Shown here piece after piece: positions 36,322-45,248 of a stretch of 64,000 bases of DNA. Numbering within the stretch: position 1 is the stretch's first letter; every line of letters starts with the position of its first letter. Location: the NCBI RefSeq assembly GCF_024346455.1, contig NZ_JAGQCY010000005.1, positions 124,001-188,000 on the forward strand, in the 5' to 3' direction. Under the pieces are notes generated by a model. That model did not search any database, was not told the origin of the DNA, and worked only from the letters and a program-made list of their open reading frames with translations. The position numbers and the translations under genes are program-made. The stretch comes from Cyanobium sp. Aljojuca 7A6 (lineage in GTDB: Bacteria; Cyanobacteriota; Cyanobacteriia; PCC-6307; Cyanobiaceae).

Positions 36322-38044
36322 ATGCTGCTCCTTCTCGCCCAGTTGGTGGCCCCCCCCCCTGCAGGACGGCCCTGTCCGACTACCAGGTCCACCACGCCAG
36401 CTTGATCGGCCAGCCCCTTCCGAAACGCAGCCGCCCGTCCCCGTCGACATCCGGCCCCTGGAGACACCAGCGCCCGAGCCCGACGGCAACAGGCCGCCCG
36501 CTGCCACACCGACTCCCGGGACACCGGCCACCCCCCTCACCCAGCCAGTCGGCCCGCTGCCGGAGATCCGCGGACTGACGCTCTACAGCCCTCTCCAGGT
36601 GCAAGGGATCCTGGCCGAATGCAGCAGGATCGCCGATCCCCAGGAGCGGCTCAAGGCCTGCGCCGTGGCCCTCAGCACGCGGCTGGTCTTCGATGGCTAT
36701 GTCAGCAGCCGCGTCTACGTGGTGAGCGACCCGGCACCGGGATACCTCGATGTGGTGGAGGGACGTGTCGTCGGAATCCAGGTGACGGGCAGCGACCCGT
36801 GGCTGAACCGTCGCATCGCACGGCTGCTGCGCCCCCTGCGGGGCCAGATCCTTCAGCTGTCCGCGGTGGAGCTGCAATTGCAACTGCTCAAGCGGCAACC
36901 CGGCATCGAGAGTGTGAGGGGCACCCTGGCTCGGTTAGGCAGCGACCCCTCCGAAGGGGTGTTTCGGGTCGCCGTGGAGCCGGCCCGCGAGCCCTGGCAA
37001 GGGGATCTGGCGCTGCGCAACGACGGCACCAATGGCTCCGGGGAGTTCCGGGCGGTGGCCACGCTGCTGAAGCCCGGGGCGCTGAGGCGAGGGGACACCC
37101 TGCTGATCTACGGAGAGCTCGATGCCACCGACACCCCCGAGCTCGGCGCGGCCATCGCCTCGGTGAGTTACACCTACCCCTTCAGCGACACCTTCAGCCT
37201 CACCGGCGGTTTCGGCTTCAGCCGCCGCAACCTGGTGGAACTGCCGGCGCCGGTCGATGGATTCTCCACCAGCCAGTACCAGGCCTTGGCCCAATTCGAA
37301 TGGGTGTTTCGCGAATCCCTCAGCCAGCGCTGGAGCCTCTTCGCCGGCTACAGCAACAGCCGCAGCAACACCTACGAACAGGACACCCCCCTGCCGGCCG
37401 CCGTGCCCGAAAGTATTCGTAGCCCTGCAGGCGGTTACCTGCGCTTCGGGGTCAACGGCAGCGGCACCGGCCGCCAGGGGGGCTGGAACGGCAGTGCCTA
37501 CCTGCTGCAGGGCGTCACGGCAGCGACCCCGGCGATCCAGCGCCAGCAACTGGCAGAGGCAGGCATCGCCGTTGGGGGCGCCACCGCCATCGGTGGTTTC
37601 ATCTCCGGCTCCTGGACCGTGACTCCCCGCTGGCAGATCAACCTGCGGACCGCCGCCCAGCTGGCCTTCGCTCCCCTCACCTCCTCCATGCAGTTCACCC
37701 TCGGCTCCGATGTGGGACTGCGGGGCCTCCCCGGCCAGCTGATCAGCGGGGACAGCGGCTGGCTGGCCAGCACCGAAGCGGCGTGGACCTTCTGGAACGG
37801 CAAGACCAGTGCTCTCCAGCTGGTGCCGTTCATCGGCGCCGGGGGCATCCGCACCAACTTCAACGGTGGCTCCTTCGGTGACACCGTTGGGGCGGGTGGG
37901 GTGCTGGTGCGCTGGCTGGCCAGCAACAACTGGACCCTGGAACTGGGCTGGGCCCAGCCCTTCTCCACCACCGACAACCTCGGGGTCTGGAATGACTGGC
38001 TGCTGGGCCAGGGGCTCTACACCAGGGTGAATTTCCGCTTCTGA
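36322..38044 (+). CDS. TpsB outer-membrane transporter (FhaC/ShlB-like), frame broken at a poly-C tract
   Basis: TpsB proteins export TpsA partners through a POTRA-gated 16-strand barrel. The ATG at 36322 encodes MLLLLAQLVA, a short signal peptide, but the frame closes at 36405. The main frame (stop 38044) begins just after ten C residues (36350-36359) with a Pro-rich linker, then POTRA sequence IRGLTLYSPLQVQGILAEC, a second POTRA-like part, the barrel, and a terminal TRVNFRF ending in Phe. Nine or twelve C would join signal peptide and body exactly. So the gene is either phase variable or mis-sequenced here. A GTG at 36599 is in frame but removes signal and POTRA start. The neighbour at 31896 is the obvious substrate. 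Confidence 0.85.
36350..36359 (+). repeat. Ten-base C homopolymer inside tpsB
   Basis: An uninterrupted run of ten C lies at the signal-peptide/mature junction of tpsB. As written, the signal peptide is in one frame and the rest of the protein in another; loss of one C or gain of two restores continuity. Homopolymers of this length are typical slipped-strand switching sites, and also typical places for sequencing errors. Confidence 0.85.
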
Positions 38045-38061
38045 GCCTCAGCCACCGAGCG

Positions 38062-40737
38062 TCAGACCCCGGCCAGCTGGTCGGACAGCAAGCGGCGGGC
38101 CTCCAGCAGCGCCCCATCCAGGGCCGTGCCGTCGCGCCCCCCCGCCTGGGCCAACTGGGGACGGCCGCCGCCACCGCCGCCGCAGAGCCGGGCGATGCCG
38201 CCGATGAAGGCCCCCGCCTTGGCACCGGAGGCCACCACCGTCGCGCCAAAGGCCGCCACCAGGATCACCTTGCCCAGATCCCCAGGATCCGGCAGACCAC
38301 CGAGCACCACGGCCGCCGCCTCGCCGAGCTGCTGTTGGAGGCGCTGGGCCGCCTCCTGGAGGCCGGCGCCATCGACCCCATCCAGGCGCTGCACCAGCAG
38401 CCGATGGGAACCGACCGCTTCAGCCCGCTCCGCCAGGGCACTGGCCTTGGCCACCGCCAGGGCGCCACGCGCCGCCACCAGCTCCTTGGCGGTCGCCCGC
38501 AGCTCCTCGGCCTGGGCGGCGACGCGCTCGAGGATCTCACCGGGCTGGGCCTTGAAGCGATCGGCCAGCTCCCGCACTACCTTGTCGCGCTCCCTCAGGT
38601 AAGGGAGCAGGGCAGGACCGGCCACGGCCTCGATGCGGCGGATCCCCGCCGCCACCCCCGTCTCGGCGATGATCCGGAACAGACCGATCTCAGCCGTGTT
38701 GGCCACGTGGGTGCCGCCGCAGAGCTCCATCGAGACGCCGGGCACGTCCACCACCCGCACGACCTCGCCGTACTTCTCCCCGAACATCGCCACGGCGCCG
38801 GCGGCCCGGGCCCGCTCCAGCGCCATCTCGCCCACTTCGAGGGGGTGGGCCTCGGCGATCCAGCCATTGACCAGGTCCTCGATCTGCTCCAGTTCGCCCG
38901 GGGAGAGGGCCCGGGGGCAGTGGAAGTCGAAGCGCAGCCGGTCGAAATCCACCAGCGATCCGGCCTGGGACACCCCGTCATCGACCACCTGCTTCAAGGC
39001 GGCCTGCAGCAGGTGGGTGGCGGTGTGGTGGGCCTGGGCGCGGCGACGGCAGCTGCGATCCACCCGGGCCTGCACCACCTCACCCACCGCCAGGCTGCCG
39101 CGCTCGATGCGACCGCCATGCACGAACACACTGCGGTTGCGGCTCACTGCATCGATGCGAACGATCGTGCCGGCCTCGACGCCCGCATCCCCGGCCAGCA
39201 GCACGCCCCGGTCCCCCACCTGGCCGCCGGATTCGCCATAAAAAGGGGTGCTGTCGAGCACGATCTGCACCAGATCGCCAGCGCCAGCGACGGTGGCCGG
39301 TTCCCCGTTCACCACCAGGGCCAGCACACAGGCCGCCTGATCGAGGGCCTCATAGCCGCGGAACTGGGTGGGTTCCAGGGCCGCGGCCACCTGGTCGATC
39401 GCCCCCTGCAGGGTGAGGTCGATGCTCACGGCCGCGGCCTTGGCCCGCTGCCGCTGTCGCTCCATGGCCGCCTCGAAGCCCTGCAGATCCACCGTGAGAC
39501 CGTGCTCCTCGGCGATCTCCTCGGTGAGCTCCAAAGGGAAGCCATAGGTGTCGTAGAGCTCGAAAGCCGCCTCGCCGCTGATGCGCTCCGGCCGGGCGGC
39601 GAGCACCTCAGCCAGCAGCTTCTCGCCCCGCTCCAGGGTTTCCAGGAAGCGGGCCTCCTCCCGCACCAACTCGGCCAGGATCACCTGGCCCCGTTCCAAC
39701 AACTGGGGGTAGGCCGAGGCCATCAGGGCGATCGCCGCCTCCCCCATCACCACCAGGAAGGGGCGGTCGATGCCCAGCAAGCGGCCATGGCGGACCGCGC
39801 GGCGCAGCAGGCGGCGCAGCACATAGCCCCGGCCCAGGTTGGAGGCGGTGACCCCGTCAGCGATCAGCTGGGTGATGGCCCGGCTGTGGTCGCCGATCAC
39901 CTTGAGGGACGTCTGGGCGCGGGCGTCGAGGGCGCGGTAGTCGAGCCCCGCCTGCGCAGCGGCGGCTTCGATCAGGGGATAGATGAGATCGGTTTCGTAG
40001 TTGTTCGGGACGTGCTGGAGGATCTGGGCCATGCGTTCGAGCCCCATGCCGGTGTCGATGCTGCGCCGGGCCAGGGGCGAGAGGGTGCCTGCCGCATCCC
40101 GGTTGTGTTGCATGAACACCAGGTTGTAGAACTCGATGAAGCGGGAATCGTCCTCCAGGTCGATGGCCTCATCGCCCTGCTCGGGGTGGAAGTCGTAGTA
40201 GATCTCCGAGCAGGGTCCACAGGGACCGGTGGGGCCGGAGGCCCAGAAGTTGTCGGCCTCGTCCATGCGGATGATCCGCTTGGCCTCCACACCTACGGCG
40301 TCACGCCAGATGGCCGCCGCCTCGTCGTCCTCACGGAAGACGCTGACCACCAAGTGGGCCGGATCGAGGCCGAAGACGTCGGTGATGAGCTCCCAGGCCC
40401 AGCGGATCGCCTGCTCCTTGAAGTAATCGCCGAAGGAGAAGTTCCCCAGCATCTCGAAGAAGGTGTGGTGCCGGGCGGTGCGGCCCACGTTCTCGATGTC
40501 GTTGGTGCGGATGCACTTCTGGCTGCTGGTGGCCCTGGGCGCAGGAGGCGCCGCCTGGCCGAGGAAGACCGGCTTGAACGGCAGCATGCCGGCGATGGTG
40601 AGCAGCACCGTGGGATCGTCCGGCACCAGGGAGGCGCTGGCCATCCGCCGGTGGCCCCGTTCGGCGTAGAAGGACAGGAAGGCCTCACGGATCTCGGCCC
40701 CGCTGCGAGGCCTGGGGCGGGTGGGGTCGGCAGCCAT
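38062..40737 (-). CDS. alaS: Alanine-tRNA ligase
   Basis: Charges tRNA-Ala and edits mischarged Ser/Gly. 891 residues from ATG 40737 (a GTG one codon upstream is in frame). Catalytic core begins [41 protein letters not shown] and DTGMGLERM are conserved. The editing domain has the zinc set HHTATHLLQ and CGGTHVAN; the C-Ala domain ends with [16 protein letters not shown]. The gene is convergent with tpsB, 17 bp apart. Confidence 0.98.
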   Translation of the reverse strand: MAADPTRPRPRSGAEIREAFLSFYAERGHRRMASASLVPDDPTVLLTIAGMLPFKPVFLGQAAPPAPRATSSQKCIRTNDIENVGRTARHHTFFEMLGNFSFGDYFKEQAIRWAWELITDVFGLDPAHLVVSVFREDDEAAAIWRDAVGVEAKRIIRMDEADNFWASGPTGPCGPCSEIYYDFHPEQGDEAIDLEDDSRFIEFYNLVFMQHNRDAAGTLSPLARRSIDTGMGLERMAQILQHVPNNYETDLIYPLIEAAAAQAGLDYRALDARAQTSLKVIGDHSRAITQLIADGVTASNLGRGYVLRRLLRRAVRHGRLLGIDRPFLVVMGEAAIALMASAYPQLLERGQVILAELVREEARFLETLERGEKLLAEVLAARPERISGEAAFELYDTYGFPLELTEEIAEEHGLTVDLQGFEAAMERQRQRAKAAAVSIDLTLQGAIDQVAAALEPTQFRGYEALDQAACVLALVVNGEPATVAGAGDLVQIVLDSTPFYGESGGQVGDRGVLLAGDAGVEAGTIVRIDAVSRNRSVFVHGGRIERGSLAVGEVVQARVDRSCRRRAQAHHTATHLLQAALKQVVDDGVSQAGSLVDFDRLRFDFHCPRALSPGELEQIEDLVNGWIAEAHPLEVGEMALERARAAGAVAMFGEKYGEVVRVVDVPGVSMELCGGTHVANTAEIGLFRIIAETGVAAGIRRIEAVAGPALLPYLRERDKVVRELADRFKAQPGEILERVAAQAEELRATAKELVAARGALAVAKASALAERAEAVGSHRLLVQRLDGVDGAGLQEAAQRLQQQLGEAAAVVLGGLPDPGDLGKVILVAAFGATVVASGAKAGAFIGGIARLCGGGGGGRPQLAQAGGRDGTALDGALLEARRLLSDQLAGV

Positions 40738-40802
40738 CACGAGTACGCAGGGAGATGTCCTGGGACAGGCATGATCGCCCAGCGCCGGAGCCAGGCGGGA
40801 GC

Positions 40803-42695
40803 TCAGTAGTGCTCCATCAGGGTCAACTGGACGCTCGTCTGGCTGAGCTTGGCGCCGATGTCACAGGTGAGGGCCTTGAGCAGGGCGATCACCACATCGG
40901 GATGGCTGGCGCTGAGGGCCTCGAAGTCGCTGCGGTGCAACACCCAGCACTCGCCGGGCTGGGTGGCGATGATGTCGGCGGTGCGCGGCGTCTGGGCCAC
41001 GAAGCCGATCTCACCGAAACAGAGCCCGGGGCCGAAGGTGGCCAGCCGGGTGGAGTGGCAATGGCCATCACCGGTCTTGATGTCGAGGGCGATGTCGAAG
41101 GAGCCGGAACGCACCAGGAACAGTTCGTCGCCGGGGTCCCCCCGGCGGATCACGAAATCCCCCGCCACGAAGGCTCTTCTGACCATGCACTCCGCCAGAA
41201 GGCGCCGATGCTCCTCGCTCAGCGGCGCCAGAAAGCCCTGTTCCGGGAGGTCGGGGCCGCCATCGCTGCCGCCAGCAACCGCCTGTGGCCGGTACCACGA
41301 CAGGAGCAGCTCCTCGGCGGCTTCGAGGGCCGAATCCAGGTGCTCGTAGGCGTCGATCCGATCGGTGATGCTCCAGTCGGTCTTGGAGACCAGGGGCAGC
41401 CGGCCGGCACGGGACAGGAGGATCTCCACGCCATCGTCCTCGATCGAACAAAGCTGGCGATCCAGCAGGCCAGAGGATTCCATCGGGCATTCGGTCACGT
41501 GGGCCAGGTCGAGGATGAGGATGCGCACGTCGTTGCTGAGCCGCACCAGTTCGGAGGCCAGCTGCTCGATCCCCCCGAAATCGAGCACCCCCTGCACGTG
41601 GATGATGCGCACCTCGTCCCGGTGGGGCGCCAGGATCTCCAGCTCCCTTTCGCTGCGCCAGCGGCGCGATTTTCGCTGCGACCCCTGATACGAGCGGCGG
41701 ATGGTGGCATCGGCCTGGGAGTACTGGTTGAACAGACTCAGGCCCACACCCACCGACAACTGGCGGCAGACCGCCACCCCCCGGACGCTGTTGCCGAAGT
41801 TGTCGAGGGGCGGGGAGTAGGTGGCAATGCCGAGTCGCCCGGGAATCACCGCCATGACCCCGCCGGCGACGCCGCTCTTGGCCGGAATGCCGACGTCATG
41901 GAGCCACTGACCAGCGAAGTCGTACATGCCACAGGTGCCCATCAGGGCCAGCACCCGGACGGTGATGTCATAGGAGAGGGGATGACCACCGGTGAAGGGA
42001 TTGCGGCCCTGGCAGGCCAGGGTGGAGGCCATCACGGCCAGGTCGTGGCAGGTGACGGAGATGGCACATTGCTGGAAATACAGATCAAGGGCCGGCTCGG
42101 GGTCGGACTCGATGATGTTGAAGTTGCGCAGCAGGTGGCCGATGGCACGGTTGCGATGGCCCGTCTCCTTCTCCGAGCGGTAGACGTCCTCATTGATCGT
42201 CAGGCGCCGGCCGGCCAGTTCCCCGAAATACTCCAGCAGCAGCTCAACAGCGCCACTTGGATCGGCGTCGCAGATCTGGGCGGAGGCGGCGATCGCGCCA
42301 GCATTGATCATCGGATTGCGCGGCTTTCCCGAGTCCGGATCCAGGCTGATGGCGTTGAAGGCTTCCCCTGAAGGCTCCACGTCGATCTTGCTGGCCATGA
42401 AGTCGAACGAAAGCGTCTTCAGGGCCAGTGCATAGATGAAGGGCTTGGAGATCGACTGGATCGTGAATTCCTTCCTGGTATCACCGATCTCATAGATCCG
42501 CCCACCCGAGGTGGCGATGACGATGCCGAAATCATCGGGACAGGCTTTGGCCAGCTCGGGAATGTAGTCAGCCACCCGACCTTCCCGGACGCCGGAGAAG
42601 GAGGCGTGCAACTCGCCGAGCAGCTCCTGGATGACGTTGGGATGGCGATCGGTACCCTGCCGCGGCAGCCGTTCGTCCCGAAGTTGATCAAGCAT
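40803..42695 (-). CDS. glsA: Glutaminase with STAS and cyclic-nucleotide-binding domains
   Basis: 630 residues in three parts. Residues ~15-320 are a serine-dependent beta-lactamase-like glutaminase (glutamine to glutamate plus ammonia), with nucleophile Ser81 and Lys84 in [16 protein letters not shown] and [16 protein letters not shown]. Residues ~350-460 are a STAS domain ([36 protein letters not shown]). Residues ~490-625 are a CNBD with [16 protein letters not shown], in which the Glu and Arg of the phosphate-binding cassette are intact. Cyclic nucleotide probably controls activity or location. It lies beside alaS and the HD-GYP gene, 2.8 kb beyond the cyclase-rich island. Confidence 0.93.
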   Translation of the reverse strand: MLDQLRDERLPRQGTDRHPNVIQELLGELHASFSGVREGRVADYIPELAKACPDDFGIVIATSGGRIYEIGDTRKEFTIQSISKPFIYALALKTLSFDFMASKIDVEPSGEAFNAISLDPDSGKPRNPMINAGAIAASAQICDADPSGAVELLLEYFGELAGRRLTINEDVYRSEKETGHRNRAIGHLLRNFNIIESDPEPALDLYFQQCAISVTCHDLAVMASTLACQGRNPFTGGHPLSYDITVRVLALMGTCGMYDFAGQWLHDVGIPAKSGVAGGVMAVIPGRLGIATYSPPLDNFGNSVRGVAVCRQLSVGVGLSLFNQYSQADATIRRSYQGSQRKSRRWRSERELEILAPHRDEVRIIHVQGVLDFGGIEQLASELVRLSNDVRILILDLAHVTECPMESSGLLDRQLCSIEDDGVEILLSRAGRLPLVSKTDWSITDRIDAYEHLDSALEAAEELLLSWYRPQAVAGGSDGGPDLPEQGFLAPLSEEHRRLLAECMVRRAFVAGDFVIRRGDPGDELFLVRSGSFDIALDIKTGDGHCHSTRLATFGPGLCFGEIGFVAQTPRTADIIATQPGECWVLHRSDFEALSASHPDVVIALLKALTCDIGAKLSQTSVQLTLMEHY

Positions 42696-42785
42696 TAGGT
42701 AACAACAGATACCAGAAAGTGGGTGGCCCTTCTGGCCCCGTCACCCACCTTGCCAGCGTCAGGGCTGGCCGTCCGTCCGCGATTC

Positions 42786-44603
42786 TCAGGACTCTCGGGC
42801 GCCGGGCTGCAGCAGAGCCTCCAGGTCCACCGGATCGATCTGGTCGGCGGCCAGAAATCGCTGGGCATAGGTGAGATAAACCCCGGAGCGCAGGAAGAGC
42901 TCAAACAGGTCCGCATCGATGCGGCCACGGTCCCGCAGGCCGGCCAGGATCTTCAAGGACTGGGACAGGGGCATCCCCTGCTTGTAGGGGCGATCGGCGG
43001 CGGTGAGCGCCTCGAAGATGTCGGCGATGGCGAGGATCCGGGCCGGGATCGACAGTTGCTCCGCCGTCAGTCCCCTCGGGTAGCCCCGACCATCGAGGGT
43101 TTCGTGGTGTCCCCCGGCGATTTCTGCGACGCGGCCCATGGAGGGGGGGAAGGCCATGCTCTCCAGCATCACGATCGTGTGGATCATGTGCTCGCGGATC
43201 TTGTAGATCTCTTCGCCGGTGAGCGTGCCCCTGGCCACCGACAGGTTGTAGAGCTCGCCGCGGTTGTAGAGCAGCTCGGGCACCGTCAGATTGAAGCCCC
43301 AGCTGGACTCCGGCACTTCAGCCGCAGGTCTGGGCAGACGATGGTGGGGGGCATCACTGAGCAGGGTCTCTGGGGCCGGCAAGGGCTGCGGCGCCACGCC
43401 GTACCGGACCTGCTCCTCCCAGCCCAGGCCCAGTCGGTCGTCGAAATGGCGCCACCAGCGACGCCCCGCCAGCCGTTGCAGCTGGGCGAGATCGTCAGGA
43501 TCGGTGCCTTCGCTGCCCAGATTGCAGCGGGCCACGCAGGCGAAATCACGTCGCAGCTCCTGCTCCAGTTGCGCGTAATCACGCCGCAGGGTTTCCGGGT
43601 CACCGCCCGCCAGCAGGCCCTCGAGCATGGCGATGCGGCCATCCCGCAGCAGCACCTCGAAGCGGGTGCGGATCTCATGAATCCGGTTGAAGGGGGCATC
43701 CAGCTTGGTGGCCTTCTCCACCACCGCCTCGGGGGTCACGAGCTTGCCGCAGTCGTGCAGCCAGGCCGCCGTGCGGAATTCCCGCCGCTCCGCCTCTGAG
43801 CTGAAGCGGAAGGGGGCCAGCGGTCCCGCTTCGGTGGCTTCCGCCGCCGCCGCCAGCAGCAGCGCCAGCTCGAGCATTCGGGAACAATGGCGGCCGGTAT
43901 GGGAGCTGCGGGCATCGATCGCCCCCGCCAGCAGGGCGATCATCGAATCGATCTGCCGCTGCTGCCCTTCCAGAGCCTGGGTGCGCTCGACGCAGACGGC
44001 CGCCAGGGCCGCCAGGGCCTCGATCAGCTGCTGGTCGCCCGCATCGTAAGGACGCACGAGGGCGGAGGCCGTCTCGGGAGTGAGCAGGGAGGAGGGCTTC
44101 CGCTTCCTGTTGATCAGCTGCATCACCCCCACCACGTCCCCGGCCATGGTCCGCAGCGGCACCACCAGCATCGACACCGCCCGATAGCCGGTGCGGCGAT
44201 CGAGACCGGCATCGAAGCGGTAAGGGCGGTCCGGGGGAATCGCATACACATCCGGCAGGTTGAGCACCTCGCCCTGCAAGGCCGCCCAGCCCACAAGGCG
44301 CTCAGGCGTGATCGGGAAGCGCACATCCAGCAGGCCCGAATCGATGCCCTCTCCGCGGGCCGCCAGGGAACTGTTCTGGAAAGCCGTGAACCAGAGTCGC
44401 TTTTCCCCCTTCTCCTCTTCCACCAGGTAGATGCTGCCGGCATCGCTGAGGGTGAGATCCCTGGCACTGGAGAGGATCTGCCGCAACAGGGCCGGAAGGC
44501 TGGCCGCACCGCTGATGGCCGTCGCGATCTGGAGCATCTCCGGCAGCGCGCGCCGCGCCTGGTGGGCGTCGGAGGCGTGCGGTGGCGGATGGGCGGCGGT
44601 CAA
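42786..44603 (-). CDS. GAF - HD-GYP phosphodiesterase-like protein
   Basis: 605 residues. A GAF sensor domain occupies ~22-210 (LLRQILSSARDLTLSDAGSIY, VSMLVVPLRTMAGDVVGVMQLI). The HD-GYP part starts at ~225 (IDARSSHTGRHCSRML); the HD pair is His283-Asp284 (AAWLHDCGKL), while the HHETLDGRGYPRGL motif comes only at ~499. The spacing of about 215 residues is far longer than the usual 55-60, so there is an insertion of roughly 150 residues within the catalytic domain. HD-GYP proteins hydrolyse cyclic-di-GMP; key residues remain. The start is TTG at 44603; ATG at 44537 would cut into the GAF domain. Confidence 0.88.
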   Translation of the reverse strand: MTAAHPPPHASDAHQARRALPEMLQIATAISGAASLPALLRQILSSARDLTLSDAGSIYLVEEEKGEKRLWFTAFQNSSLAARGEGIDSGLLDVRFPITPERLVGWAALQGEVLNLPDVYAIPPDRPYRFDAGLDRRTGYRAVSMLVVPLRTMAGDVVGVMQLINRKRKPSSLLTPETASALVRPYDAGDQQLIEALAALAAVCVERTQALEGQQRQIDSMIALLAGAIDARSSHTGRHCSRMLELALLLAAAAEATEAGPLAPFRFSSEAERREFRTAAWLHDCGKLVTPEAVVEKATKLDAPFNRIHEIRTRFEVLLRDGRIAMLEGLLAGGDPETLRRDYAQLEQELRRDFACVARCNLGSEGTDPDDLAQLQRLAGRRWWRHFDDRLGLGWEEQVRYGVAPQPLPAPETLLSDAPHHRLPRPAAEVPESSWGFNLTVPELLYNRGELYNLSVARGTLTGEEIYKIREHMIHTIVMLESMAFPPSMGRVAEIAGGHHETLDGRGYPRGLTAEQLSIPARILAIADIFEALTAADRPYKQGMPLSQSLKILAGLRDRGRIDADLFELFLRSGVYLTYAQRFLAADQIDPVDLEALLQPGARES

Positions 44604-44717
44604 GGGAGTGGCCTGCCGGGATGGGGAGTCCTGTCGCTGGCGACAACCAGGGAAACGCCAGATGGCCGTGATCGGAGCGGCGTCCGTTGGCCGTGCCAGG
44701 AAGAGTGAGAAAGGGCT

Positions 44718-45248
44718 GTGCTGGTTGCCTTGCTGGCATCGCCAGCGTCACCTAATAATGTAAGCCTGCCGGTGGCCAGGCATGATCGGGCCATCGCCAA
44801 GGCCTTGCCGTTGACCCAGGCGTCCGACGATTCCCGTGCCCGTCTGCGGCTGCAGTCCCTGTCGTGGGCGCTGCTGGGCGGACTGGCCGCCGCCCTGATC
44901 GGCCTGCCGGGGGGGCTGGAGAGCGGGCTGCGATCGGCGGGCTGTGGCTTCTTCTATGGCCTGCTGGCCTTCCATCTGCAGCGGGTCGATCCGGACGACG
45001 AGCACCTGGCCGCAGGACTGGTGGGGGCGGTGTGCGGCATCCGCAGCCTGGGGGGCCCCGTGGTGGTCACCTCCCTGGCCCTGCCTGTTCCGGAGATCCA
45101 GTCTCTGCTCCACCAGCCCCTGGCGCCCAGCGCTGCCGGCGCGATCCTGGCGTTGCTGCGCGGCTGGTTGCCGCTCTGGCTTCCCCTGATCGGCAGCGCC
45201 CTGTTGCTGAGGGGCGCCCAACGCCTGTTGCCCGCCCTGCGGCCATGA
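44718..45248 (+). CDS. Small integral membrane protein, unknown
   Basis: About 176 residues from GTG 44718 (another GTG at 44772 is possible and would remove 18 residues). It has three or four membrane segments: WALLGGLAAALIGLPGG, AAGLVGAVCGIRSLGG with VVVTSLALPV, and AAGAILALLRGWLPLWLPLIGSALLL. No enzymatic motif is recognised. Its stop overlaps the SNF2 helicase ATG as ATGA, so translation of the two is likely coupled. Confidence 0.65.
   Translation: MLVALLASPASPNNVSLPVARHDRAIAKALPLTQASDDSRARLRLQSLSWALLGGLAAALIGLPGGLESGLRSAGCGFFYGLLAFHLQRVDPDDEHLAAGLVGAVCGIRSLGGPVVVTSLALPVPEIQSLLHQPLAPSAAGAILALLRGWLPLWLPLIGSALLLRGAQRLLPALRP

Noticed and set aside
36599-38044. GTG 36599 as the true start of tpsB
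   Set aside because: It would remove the signal peptide, the Pro-rich linker and the first strand of the POTRA domain, all of which are clearly encoded just upstream.
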